From Torreya grandis (taxonomy: Eukaryota > Streptophyta > Pinopsida > Cupressales > Taxaceae), in assembly GCA_037957365.1 (NCBI GenBank), contig JARHVA010000006.1, forward strand, positions 7,538,501 to 7,602,500: 64,000 bases of DNA, in the 5' to 3' direction. The translations under genes and the position numbers were made by a program. Shown here piece after piece: positions 47,737 to 58,799 of this stretch. The stretch's first letter is position 1; each line of letters opens with the position of its first letter. The notes beneath the pieces are model-generated. The model saw only the letters and a list, made by a program, of their open reading frames with translations, had not been told where the DNA came from and ran no database searches.

Positions 47737-50700
47737 TATTGGCTAATAGATTTGTCCTGGTTTAAAAATGTTTTATTTTAACTCTATACCCCTTTCTTTC
47801 ATGAACAAATAAGTTAAACAAAAATGGGTGAACTATCAAGAATAGTTCCCCTCTAAATTAAGGTACTACTCCCTTTAAAATCTTTAATGAATTCAAATTA
47901 TTATAATTATTTAGATACACCTTTAACCAGAAAGCATTAAAGGCAAACTAACATCCATACATCATCATGTTGTGAATGTGATAGCTTTCTTCTTTACAAC
48001 ATCTTTCGGTGATAGAATACATAGATTCCATCTTCAATAATGATCAGATATATAAATATGTATATTGTTGAACCAATAAATAATAAAACATATATGATGA
48101 GTTATCTAATGAAAGAACAATTATCACATGAAAGAAGAGTTCACATAGAAACCTGAATTCAAATAACTTAAACACACAGATTTAAGACTGTAGCAATCAT
48201 TTCTCTTTTTCATTCATAGATAAAAAAATGTTTCAGACAAACATCATATATATTGTAAAATATCAAAAGTTTAGCTCCAAAATTCCTTGTATCTTCTCCT
48301 TAACTTTTTGTATATCATTTTTAACAACTAAAAACATATATATAGTTAACCTAATTAACTATTCTGTTAAACCCAAAGTTTAAAACAAACTCTGACCCAT
48401 ACAAGATTTAGTTTCATACAAGTTCATGGAAATATAAAGTTTTTAAACATAATTTCAACTAAATAACTGAACAAAGAAATTATGCAAGCAAGATCATGAC
48501 TGGGGCGATGGATTAGAATCTCTGTATTTGCTTTGTTTGGCTAGGGAGACACGTTACACCTTCCATTATTGAAATGCAATAACAAATTATTATATTTTTG
48601 AGAAGTTAGGAATGTCAATGTGTTTAACTCTTGCTTTCCAAACATATTTCTCTCTTCAAATTTTTGCCACTTTCTTCGCGTGCTCCAAGAGTGCATCGAC
48701 ACAGAGGTGAAGAAGTGATTCTACCTTTGATATTTGAGAGAAATATTCAGTTAATAGGTTGTCATTTTATTTAACAAAACTAATTTCTCTCTGAAGGATT
48801 GAACCACAGTATCGATATCCTTCTCTGGCTCCCCATCATCTTTTATATATGTCAAATCAATGCATTCCAAATCATGCTACAAAGACTGGGTAAACTCAAT
48901 TATTTCTTTAATCATTTTTGTAAATTCAATTCACCCTTGATGAGATACTGAGTTTCTCCATTCGATGTTTCTCTTGCTTACATATAGTGTATCATCATTT
49001 AGACTTATCAAATTCTTTTTTGATAAAAACTTTGTTACCCCATATTTCTGAACTTCATCAATTTGATTCATCAATTCATCCATTTCCCTTCATCTTTTAC
49101 CCAGGAAGCATTCTGTGTTTTCAAATTCTTGATAGTATCCATAGTTTCATCATATATATTTTTCAATTCATTAATGCATTATATACCTTTATGGATGATA
49201 TCATCCAACCAATCATCAAACACTCTAGTCACCATTTTATTCATGTGTATCTGATCTAGCATTTTTTGGTTGACTTGAGATTTTGGGTTAAAAGGTAGAG
49301 GTATTTGAGAAATAAGTTATCAATTTGGATTATCAATGGCCTCAATATACTCTGCCATTGATTGTAAATTTCATTTCAACTCCCTCTTATCTTTTTCATC
49401 CTTCTAGGCATGGTTGACTGTCTTTTTGGTGGATGCTTATAAATGGTGCACATCTGTGGCACGTGATGCAGCCCCAAGGTCTATTCTATCTATTATGAAG
49501 TTGTGAACCATGGGGTCCTAAACTTCTTCATCAGTTGTCGATCAGGCTATTTCTACACTCCAATTCCTATATTAGGGTCAATGTCCACCCTGGATGTGGT
49601 TTTTAGCCTTTTGGATTTAGGGGTCTTTCCCAATCACTTGATAACTATGTCATCCAATGGTAATGAAAATGGAACTATTTTTATTTTATCACTAATTGAG
49701 TTTTCTAACCATTTTGGTGTAATGGCTAGAACTTATTTACTAGGGTTCAATTGTTTAGAAGGCACATTTGATATCATCATCAAGTTCATATAATTTAAAG
49801 TAACTTCTGTTTGTTGGTTCAAACTGGTCTCTTCTATCATTGGTGAATCAAATCCCTTACCACCTGTTTCTTCCCCCAAATCTTCTTCAGAGTTCAAGTC
49901 CACAATTATTCTTTCTGAGATCTCCTTCTTCTTACTTTTAGTCTTTAGTCTGGTAGTATGATCAGGTAGAATAATTGCAAGGGTTTTATTAGACTTTTTA
50001 ATAATATAACCCTTTCCAATTTTTGGCTTGGAAGTACCTGCATCATAAATAGTAATAAGTCGATTAGAAGATCTTATTGGAGATGGTGATTCACCAATTG
50101 GTGCACATCACTAGGAATCTTCATTTTGAACCTCCTTCAGTCTACACCCCCTTAACCATTTCTTATTTCTCCTTATCACTGGGAGAGTTTTGACTTCAAT
50201 CCAATCCTATTCATCTTTATTCCAATCAACTTTTGGACTAGGTAGTTGTTTTGCTTGTTCAAAATGAGGATCAACCACCTATTCTTCATCATCAATTATT
50301 CTAGAGATATTCATACTCAGATTAAGTGTAACTATTTACCCCAAGGATAACCTGCACCAAAGCTTTCTTTTAACTTCCAATTCATCTAGACAATCCTCCC
50401 AATAGTCTTCAATTTGGGGAATGTGTGAAAATCCCATTCCAAAATCTAGATTGTCCCTAGCAAAACCTTTGTTTTCAAACTAGGGTCTGGCATTATAGTA
50501 CTAAATATTGAACTTTTTCAGGTCCACCTCTAAATTTAAGGCATCAAAAATTGATTAGCATGAATAGTGTCCTAGTTCAACGGGAAAAGATATACCAAAT
50601 TCTTTCTTCATTGGAAATTTCTTATCTACATGGGCTAGCTGCCTGCAAACTTCTATCAATACAAAGTGGTCAAAAACATATCTAGGTAGCTTCACTGGTT

Positions 50701-52402
50701 CATCATCAAAACCACTAACTCTAATATAAGTAAATTTGGAAAATTGAATGAATAAACTACCATAAATGTTGATCAGTTGCATGGCTTCATCAGACATTCT
50801 CTTATTAACATTGCCTATCAATTCATATGTCATCCTACAAATAAAAACATCATTAACCCTTCCATAGTTTTCAAAAAAAATTTGCATCTACAAATGTGGG
50901 TAATAATCATAAATTATGTTGTCTTCAACTAGGGATGCATGAGACAAACCTCTCCATTCTCTTGTAGATGCTAAGCAGTAAAATAGATATGAAGACATAT
51001 AAAAATCCTTATTCCCCAAATAATTACTTAGACCCAGATGCAAACATTTAGCTATGATTTCTTCCCAATCCAAATATTCTTCTCCTTAGAGGATCACCTG
51101 AATGAAGAAGTACATCTATTCCTCCCAATAAAATGCCTAGGAGTTACCCTTTAGCCTATGTAGCAACAACACAATATCTTTTACTTTTGCTATCATGTGA
51201 TCTCTTGTTAGTGGTCTAGGCAGTCTTGAACCTCCTTTTTGAAAGTTTAGTAACCAATTTCTCATAATTATGCTCCTATAGTTTGCTTTCTTTAATGAAA
51301 AATGACCATAAAAGGAAGTAATATTAAGATCAAAATATGGCTCCTTGGGCAGAATTTTCACCACAACCATTAGGGTTTGTCTATTGATAGGTAGTAACAC
51401 ATTTCCATCCATGTTTCTGATACACCTATTTTGGGGGTCATATCTACTCATACAATCCAAAACTAATTCAAAACATTTTACTACCATGGGAAAGGCTACA
51501 GCTTTGACTAAACCACTTTCCACTATTTTTTCCATCATAGGAGTTGACCTAGGATGTTTAACGCTCTCCTTGAAATCCTCTAAATCAAATTGAGCTAGAG
51601 AAGTATCCTCAAATTTAGGAAGAGAACAAACAAGACCAGGACCATGTTCGTAACTAAGACAAGTAGATTTCATGGCTATAGATTAGAGGATATAATGAAA
51701 AATGATTTGAACTTCTTAAATAATACCAAAAACTCAAAATGATTCTCCTTTCCAACAAAGTAATGGAATTAGCTTATAGGAAAAGTCAAACTCACCTTCA
51801 ATGGATCAAAAATTACTGTGAAACTGTGCAATAAAAATCTTATACCTCCAACACTACTCTCTTTTGCATGAACCTGTGTGTTTACTATTAAAAATGGCTT
51901 ATCCTTTCTTGATAAAGGCATGAAATTAGGTCAAATAATTACTAGATCAATTAACTTGTGTTGAACTTGCTTGATAAGATGCAAATTCTGATAGCTACAT
52001 TAATTATAAGTAGTTTTCACATATGACCTTAATGTGTAATGATTACTCATAACCTTTCAAAATTAGAACTTTCTATTTCATAAAATGTTTTGGATATATT
52101 TCCCTCTAAATGATTTACTTCTTATAAAATCTCCCCTAAACTTTGACTTAAAAGACTTTGGGAAAGGTGGGACTAAAGTCACGGAATGTTGAACCATTAA
52201 ACTCTTGAACTTTGAAAAGAGTTCAAGTTCAAAGGTTCAATTCTTTAGTAATTTTGCACATATGAAGACAAGTGAGTAAAATTTCAAAACAAAGATCTGA
52301 CTTAAGAAATAAACATATGATCAATAAGGTAAGATGGCGGGTCAACTTTCGCTTAGGGAAGGTTCATGAAAAAAATGAATAAGGGTGAATTAAAAGGTAA
52401 CA
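47737..52402 (-). repeat. element E right LTR (5' LTR)
   Basis: 4,666 bp. In minus orientation about 730 bp precede the ATG of the embedded reading frame and about 757 bp follow its stop. The LTR is three times longer than that of elements A-C. Confidence 0.8.
48494..51673 (-). pseudogene. LTR-embedded reading frame, right copy (unknown protein, about 1,060 codons)
   Basis: ATG at 51673 (MKSTCLSYEHGPGLV), stop TGA at 48494 after DSNPSPQS; 3,180 bases, exactly 1,060 codons. An N-terminal globular part (51673-50555) contains CMSRYDPQNRCIRNMDGNVL, SYLFYCLASTREWRGL, NYGRVNDVFICRMTYELIGN and LPRYVFDHFVLIEVCRQL. A stop (TAA) shared with the other LTR follows HYSC. The same frame then continues as DNLDFGMGFSHIPQIEDYWE, an acidic part, a basic cluster RLKTKSKKKEISER (about 49950) and a probable C-terminal coiled coil. 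Stops at 51137, two more within 60 bases, and 50888 are Gln or Trp codons in the other LTR. I recognise no family, membrane segment or signal peptide. Confidence 0.65.
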
Positions 52403-52407
52403 CATGG

Positions 52408-53700
52408 AATGGTGAACTCATCAATATTGAATTTATCAAAATAGTTTCCATTCTTGTGCCTCCACCTATTACCTGGATCCCATACTTTTATTTATGGACC
52501 ATTTTAAACTAAAATAAAAGGATCCTTGTATCCTTTCCTAATAGTTGTGTCTTTCACCCTCTCTCCATTCCTAGAGTGTTTCCCGTGATGACAACATATC
52601 TGAAATGGAATTGTATGAAATCAAAAATCTTAAATATGACTTTCCTCGTCATACTTTGAGATATAATTAAATTGCTTACCTCCCATTTTTTATTTGAAGT
52701 AGGAGATTTTGAGAGATTTGACTTGACACAACCATCCTTATAATTTACCATTTTAGAATTAGTGGCATCGACTGAAGCATTCCCTTTGCCTATTTCTATT
52801 GAATATCCTTTACTTTCCTCTTGCATGGTGGATTCATTTTGGGGCTTATCACTAACTTCTATTAGCTCTAAATTTTATTGCTTTTTGGTTTCTTGCAAAT
52901 CTACTTTTCCTTTATGCTCCACCATCACACTTTATTCCTTGACCTTTTATGGTTTCAATGTATCCATCACCTCTTTTAGTTGTGTGGTCTTCATTTATGG
53001 GTCTTTCAATTCTTTTTATAGCTTTGCCTCTTATTTTCTCTAACATCTATGACTTGTTTTCCGAGGTTCTTTATGCTAACCAAAGTTGGGAGCCTTGGGT
53101 TGAGAAAAATATTTGCTCTTTAAGACATATGGATCCAATGAGTTTATTATACCACATTTTTTGTTGTTCTTCATTTTTAAATCACGAAATTATTTTAAAG
53201 TGAGGGTTTTTCACACTGCAAGGCTAAGTTCTTCATATTCTACCTGATATATTGTAAACTCATTACTTGTATGCAATTGTTGATGCTTTATTTCTTGATT
53301 ATGCTCCCCTTATTTATATATGAATTTAGCATTAAAAATATTTGAAGGTGGGGTGATTTAAATCTTCTCATTTTATGATGAGCTTCCTTCTCCCTCATTT
53401 GCTTTATTTAGGTTAATACCCTGAATAGCTCATATTAGTTCTGACATGGATTCTTTTAAGGTCCTTTGGATTGTCTTATCTAGATAATTTTGGCCTTAGT
53501 TTATTGTCTCATATAAATAACTAATTTCATCAGAATAAATCATTTTTTATCCATCACCCATATTTTATTTTTTTATCATTAGTGGTTTAACTTTTCTTTT
53601 TTCTCTTTGATGGTATCTTAATTCTCTTCACTAATACCACTTGAATGCATTTGATATTACATCAAGATGAAAACTCTCCAAATAAAATGGAAAGATACAA
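52408..53700 (-). pseudogene. element A 5' coding remnant (gag position)
   Basis: Between the primer site and element E the minus strand reads as a Lys/Glu/Gln-rich hydrophilic peptide with regular stops (for example ESMSELI, AIQGINLNKANE; open at 52826-52554 with SKSPTSNKKWEVSN). Its position is that of Gag, and the N-terminal coiled-coil part of a chromovirus Gag is a reasonable guess. The conserved Gag core and protease are not visible. Confidence 0.4.
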
Positions 53701-53712
53701 TATCTTATACCA
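53701..53712 (-). other. element A primer binding site
   Basis: Minus strand TGGTATAAGATA, a decayed form of the initiator-Met primer site TGGTATCAGAGC, one base from the 5' LTR end. Sets the orientation of A. Confidence 0.7.
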
Positions 53713-53713
53713 C

Positions 53714-54864
53714 TATAATAATCCTCCCAAAATTATTTCTAATCAATATTCAATCTGAAAATATATTTTTAATTCAACTATCAAAACACCCATGTTTTCC
53801 CTACACTAATTGATCCTAAGAAAGGTAATTTTAACATAATTATAATGGAAAACTTAATTAAACTTAAAATATTAATAAAAATATATATAATTATAATTAA
53901 AGTATCATGTTGTTATATAATATAATTTTTCCATATTTAATCACAAACACAAATCTGCACACAAAACTAGCAATTTCACTTTACCCGATTTCACTAAAAG
54001 TCATAGAAATGACAAAATATGAGATCCAACTTATATTAATGATATATATGATGAAATTAAATAAAATTAGATGTTATATATTAATAAAATTAGTAAGAAA
54101 CAACTAAAACAAATTTAGAATCACCACATTGGAATCTACTCAAACTATATACTCCAAAACATGCAAATATACTTACCAAACTGAATACAGTAAATCTACA
54201 AATGTATGAAGATCCAATGCAATATACATATGAGATTACCATATATAAATAAAATGGGTTTCATCCTTGAATCTTGTAATTGAAGCACATGTACATCAAA
54301 CGTGTAGAAATTGTTGAATTGGCAAAAGATCCTAAACTGATAAGGTTACTTGTCTTAAATAAGATTTGGGACACAAATACCAATGTCAAAAATATAATAT
54401 TTCCATATTATATCTTTATCCTATAAAATATATATTTTCCATATTATATCTCCTCATAAATCCCACCAAATATTTGTCATAATTTCCTTTTTATACATTG
54501 ATAATTTTGCCCATAAGATTCTCCACTTCCACTCTCTCTCTTTAAACCATCATATATTTTATCATAATGTTTCTATATTATTTATGCTATTTATAAAATA
54601 CACTGATTATAATTCCAACCATTGATGTCATCATAACAACTCCATAAATTATGCCTGAAATCATGCAAGAGTAAATACCATGCCCCACTTGGAGAACACA
54701 ACTCAGTATTTTAATATTTAATGGCCCATATTTCAATAACATGAATTAAGGTGGACCAAAATATTAAAATAAATATTTCATAATTACTCACATTAACTCA
54801 TCAAAAATATGGTAAATGGTCTAATTCTCTATCCTTTGGATTTTATTGGAAACGGGACATTACA
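53714..54864 (-). repeat. element A right LTR (5' LTR)
   Basis: 1,151 bp. Starts TATAATAATCC (originally TGTAATGATCC, as at 3561) and ends GGGACATTACA. It is the only uninterrupted copy; its first part matches 3561-3713 and the rest 33663-34703. Confidence 0.85.
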
Positions 54865-56489
54865 TACACCCACCATAAAGGTATTGGAGGGAGTTATTAG
54901 GGATGAGAAAAGCTATTAGGTTAAGAAAAGATACATATCAAAAATTCAAGCTTCATTTTTATTACTCCTTGTCATAGATGAATTAGGTAGGGAAAGCTTC
55001 CATTGCCTTATATTAGGTAGGGAAATTTTGAGCTCATGGTAGGGCCTTCAGAATGGTGATCCCCATATACATATGGAGAGGGAGGAATTTTTAAGTTATC
55101 CTTTAATATATTGTATTGAGGACTTGGGCATACTCAGATTATGGCAAAAGCCCCATTTTAGCCTTTAGGGTACACTGAGCCATACCCAAGCTCTAAGTAT
55201 CCCCTCCCCGATATACTACATTTAGGCATATACCCTTAATTCCTTTCATAGATCAAGTTGGGTATAGATCAAGTTGGGTATAGATTTATTTAGGTTGAGA
55301 AATACATTTTATCATCTACTAGATTAGAACACACTCTATCAAATTGGTGACCACCTATCTATCTATTTGGAAATCCAATCTACTATGGACATACTCTCAA
55401 TGACATGTAGAGAAAATGAATAGTCAAATATAAGGTTGGAATTGGAATTATCAATTAGTCTCTAGTCGCCCCTATCTATATAGATATAAATTTGGATTCT
55501 CAACTCTAGGATTGGGATTCTTAGATGCCCAAATCCCAAAATATATATGTAAGTAATACAATTTCATCCCACCCTTTTCCCTACCTACTTAATCTATGCC
55601 AAGGAGAAAGGCAAGGGAAGCTTTCATTATTTATACCTATCTTTACTTCACATAATATAGCATATCAATGAAATATTATCTTTTTGATAGATGGCAAGGG
55701 AGTAAGTCATAACTAACAAGGCAAGTTTGCCTTCCTAATATCTAGCTTTATTTTGATTTTAGATTAAGGCATAGCCATCAAGGGAAGCTTGTTTTCTTAT
55801 AGATAACTTTGTTCTTACCCTACCTACTTAGTTATGCCCTACTCAATAAGGAAAGGGAAGCTTGATTCCTAATATATAGCTTTGCCTACTCTTCATATCA
55901 TAAAATAGATCAATGTCATATTTATATTTATTTCATGATGTTGATGTGATACATAATGAAATATGAGTGTGGGTAACATGATGTGATGGTTAATTCCTAC
56001 CTTATTAATATAATAGTTGGTTTCAACTACGTGACATCATTGAATGGACTTCACTATGTATGGGTTGCATGAGTGTGGTGGACTCATTGTTTGCATTTAC
56101 CTTGATTATAAGTAGATATGGTGTTTTTGTGTCACTTTTGGCCTATAAGGGACCTAATCACAAGTAAAATTTACATGAATGGGTGTCTTAGATGCCCAAA
56201 TACCAATCTATATATGTAATTAATATAATTTTATCCCACCCTTTGCTTGTTTCATTACTTATTTATTCTACCCCAGAGCTCTAGATACACACTTTATCCA
56301 TAGTTTAGGAATGAATCACCATATTTATATTTGAATCATACCAAAAGATTAGATGACATATTTGAGTTCCTTTTTTTATTGAAATAGGATTAATGAAATA
56401 AGATTTTCCTTGGGCCTTATTTGAGTGGGTGAATTTTGGAATTGGAACATTAGCCAATCAGGCACAACTGGGAAGCCACTTCACCCACC
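54865..56489. repeat. right half of X: unit remainder and inverted body
   Basis: 54865-54930 completes the unit split by element A (CACCCACCATAAAGGTATTGG). 54985-55575 is the inverse of 1570-2125, and 56215-56490 the inverse of 1300-1570. Between them 55580-55900 is a same-orientation copy of 2100-2460, and 55920-56215 is unassigned. No coding frame. Confidence 0.6.
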
Positions 56490-58135
56490 ATCAAGGTATT
56501 AAAGGGAGTGATTATGAATGAGGAAGGATAAGGAGGGAGTGAGTATGAATTATGAGTGGTGGTGATGGATGAGGATGGAATCATTAGGGATGATGAGGGG
56601 ATCACTAGGGATGATGATGGATGGTGATGATTAATAAGGGAGTGAGTAGGGATGATAAAGGAGTGATCAAGGATGATGAGGGAGTGATTAGGGATAGTGA
56701 TGGATGGTAAGGGTTAATGAGGGAGTGATTAGAGATGGTTATGGATGTTTAGGGTCAATAAGGGAGTAATTAGTGATAATTAGGAATGAGGACAGAGTAA
56801 TTAGGGGTGATGAGAGATGGGGAGGAATTGATTAGGGATGAGAGAGGGATGATGAACAAGTGAAATTAATACAAAGTGGTCATTTAATGTGCCCATGTCA
56901 TCAATATGACCTATTATACCTAAATCATAGCACTTTGGCTTAAATTCAAATTGAGTGGTTTGTAAAATTCAATTCTGACAAACCTAAGACTCCTAAAAAT
57001 TCCAACAAATAATTTAGAAGGCACAAAAGCCTAAAAAATAACTATATTTTCACCTTAATGTCTATAATAGATGGTGAGAGTCAATGATGATGAGGAGGGA
57101 GTGATTAGATATTATGAGGGAAGAGGGGGGAGTGATTAGGTATGATAAGGGATAATTAATGAGTTATTAGGGATGATGAAGGATGGTGAGGATCAATAAA
57201 GGAGTGATTAGGGATGAGAAGGGTGTGATTAAGGATAGTGAGGGTCAATGTATGAGTGATTAGGGATGATTAATAATGAAGAGGGATTTATTAAGGATTA
57301 TTAGGGATGAGGATGGAGTGATTAGGGATGATGAGGGAGTGATTAGAGATGATGAGGGATGGTAAGGGTCAGTAAGGGAATGATTAGGGACAATGATAAA
57401 TGATGAGAGAGTGATTAGAGGTGATGAGGGATGAGAGAGGGACAATGATCAAGAGAAATTAACACAAAGTGGCCATTTAGGTCATCAATGTGACCTATAC
57501 TACATCAATCACACCATTTTGACTTGAATTCAAAGTGAGTGGTTTGTAAATTTCAATTTTGATAAATCTGGGACTCTTAGAAACGCCAACAAGCAATCTA
57601 GAATGCATAAAAACCTAAAAAGTGACTATATGTTTACCTTAATATCTATAAGGGATTGTGAGGGTCAATGAGGATGAGGAGGGAGTGATTATGGATTATG
57701 AGGTATGAAGGAGGAGTGATTAGGGATGATGAAAGAGTGATTAGGATGATGAAGGATAGTGAGGGTTAATAAGGGAGTGATTAGGGATGATGAGGGAGTA
57801 ATTAAGGATGATGAGGGATGGTGAGGGTTAATGTAAGTGATTAGGGATGATAAGGAATGAGGATAGAGTGATTATGTAATATTAGGGATGAAAAGGGAGT
57901 GATTAGGGATGATGACGGATGATGACGGATGATGAATCAATGATTAGGGATGATAAAGGATGGTGAGGGTCAATGAGGGAGTGATTAGGGATGATGATGG
58001 AGTGATTAGAGATGATGAGGGATGGTAAGGTTTAATGAGATAGTGATTATTGATGATGAGGGACAAGGAAGGAGTGATTAGGTACGATAAGGGATGATAA
58101 GAAAGTGATTAGGGATGAGGGGGGATGATGAACAA
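56490..58135. repeat. right-arm minisatellite in three higher-order units
   Basis: Arrays of GGGATGATGAGGGAGTGATTA-type units at about 56490-56860, 57060-57440 and 57650-58135, separated by conserved spacers of about 200 bp (starting GATGAACAAGTGAAATTAA and containing GCTTGAATTCAAA and GAGTGGTTTGTAAA). A third spacer follows at 58130-58330. Each array plus spacer is about 590-690 bp. The small minus frame at 57260-57445 is just repeat translation. Confidence 0.85.
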
Positions 58136-58610
58136 GTGAAATTAAACTAAAGTAGTTGTTTAATGTGATCAAGTCATTAATGTGACTTATGTTATCCAAA
58201 TCACACCAATTTGGCTTGAATTCAAAGTTATTGGTTTGTAATCTTCAATTTTTACAAACCTATAACTCTTAGAAATGTTAATAAATAATTTAGAAGGCAC
58301 AAAAATATAAAAAATGATTATATGTTTACTAAAAATGGACATCAATTACAAAACTTATGACCTAAAATCCTTAGGTTCAATACTGAGAGCATGAAAATAC
58401 CTAAGTAATGACCAGGTTGGATTTTGAAAAAAAATCTCACACATCGTAAGGCATGTAGCTATGAGGCCAACTTTATCAGATGTAAAGTTTCCCTAATTTA
58501 TTATATTTATTAAAATAAAGTCAAAGTATAAGTTTAAAGTTATACTTAATATTCATTTTAGTAAACCATCTACCCCTTTAAATTAAACCTTCTCCAAACC
58601 TTCTCCCCAT
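58136..58610. repeat. outer part of X right arm
   Basis: Spacer copy plus a terminal segment that is the inverse of 235-720. AAATTAGGG/CCCTAATTT and GGGGTAGATGGTTTA pair with GGGGTAAATGGTTTG on the left. Homology fades just outside a CATTGCACAAAAA word present at both ends. Confidence 0.65.
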
Positions 58611-58635
58611 TTCAATAGAACTTTTATGGTTTTTT

Positions 58636-58697
58636 TGTGCAATGTGAAAGGAATGTGTGCACATTATAGTGTGTATGTGTTCTTTTCACATTGCACA
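58636..58697. repeat. imperfect palindrome at the outer edge of X
   Basis: TGTGCAATGTGAAAGGAA at 58636 pairs with TTCTTTTCACATTGCACA ending at 58697, around a loop of CA/TG-rich sequence: an 18-bp stem with one G:T-type mismatch. A further GTGCAATGTGAAAAGAATG starts at 58742. Could be the decayed terminus of X. Confidence 0.7.
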
Positions 58698-58799
58698 AAG
58701 AGAAGCAAACAACTCTTGCAATAGATATTTTCCAATTGTTAGTGCAATGTGAAAAGAATGTGTGTATGTTATAATGTGTACACATTATAGAACATACAC

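Larger units (their letters stand above)
36860..52402 (-). mobile_element. element E: 15.5-kb Tat-like Ty3/gypsy retrotransposon with ORF-bearing 4.66-kb LTRs
   Basis: Two direct repeats, 36860-41516 and 47737-52402, have LTR ends: in minus orientation they start TGTTACC and end TTAGCCAACA or its decayed form. They are flanked by TATGG/CATGG. Just inside the right copy the minus strand reads TGGTGACTCCACTAGGGA (47731-47714), the place and style of a gypsy primer site. The 6.2-kb interior encodes Gag, protease, an additional RNase H, RT, RNase H and integrase on the minus strand. E lies between the gag position and RT of element A. LTR identity is roughly nine bases in ten by eye, so insertion is old. 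Confidence 0.85.
3561..54864 (-). mobile_element. element A: decayed Ty3/gypsy (chromovirus-like) LTR retrotransposon, split by insertions
   Basis: The outer LTR retrotransposon of the nest, bounded by LTRs that begin TGTAATGATCC and end CATTACA. Its own DNA is only 3561-3713, 33663-36859 and 52408-54864. The rest is element C (with B and D inside it) in the left LTR, and element E in the interior. The initiator-Met-type primer site beside the right LTR and the RT segment on the minus strand show that it reads right to left. The interior totals about 3.5 kb, shorter than a full chromovirus, and protease, much of RT's N-terminal half and the integrase core are missing. Its LTRs look more diverged by eye than those of E, consistent with the outer element being older. 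Confidence 0.75.

Noticed and set aside
36860..52402. The 4.66-kb repeats as a segmental duplication rather than LTRs
   Set aside because: They have TG/CA ends, a 5-bp flanking near-duplication, a primer-site-like sequence just inside one copy and a complete gag-pol between them.
57260..57445. Ser/Pro-rich open frame as a gene
   Set aside because: It is simply the translation of the minisatellite on the minus strand.
56490..58135. CRISPR array
   Set aside because: Units are contiguous and diverged with no unique spacers of constant length, and the genome is a plant.
235..58610. A giant 58-kb DNA transposon (Maverick- or Helitron-like) bounded by multi-kb inverted repeats
   Set aside because: The material between the arms is fully explained as LTR element A with nested insertions, A's edges split a repeat unit whose undisrupted paralogue is at 3009-3105, and no DNA polymerase, Rep or transposase gene is present.
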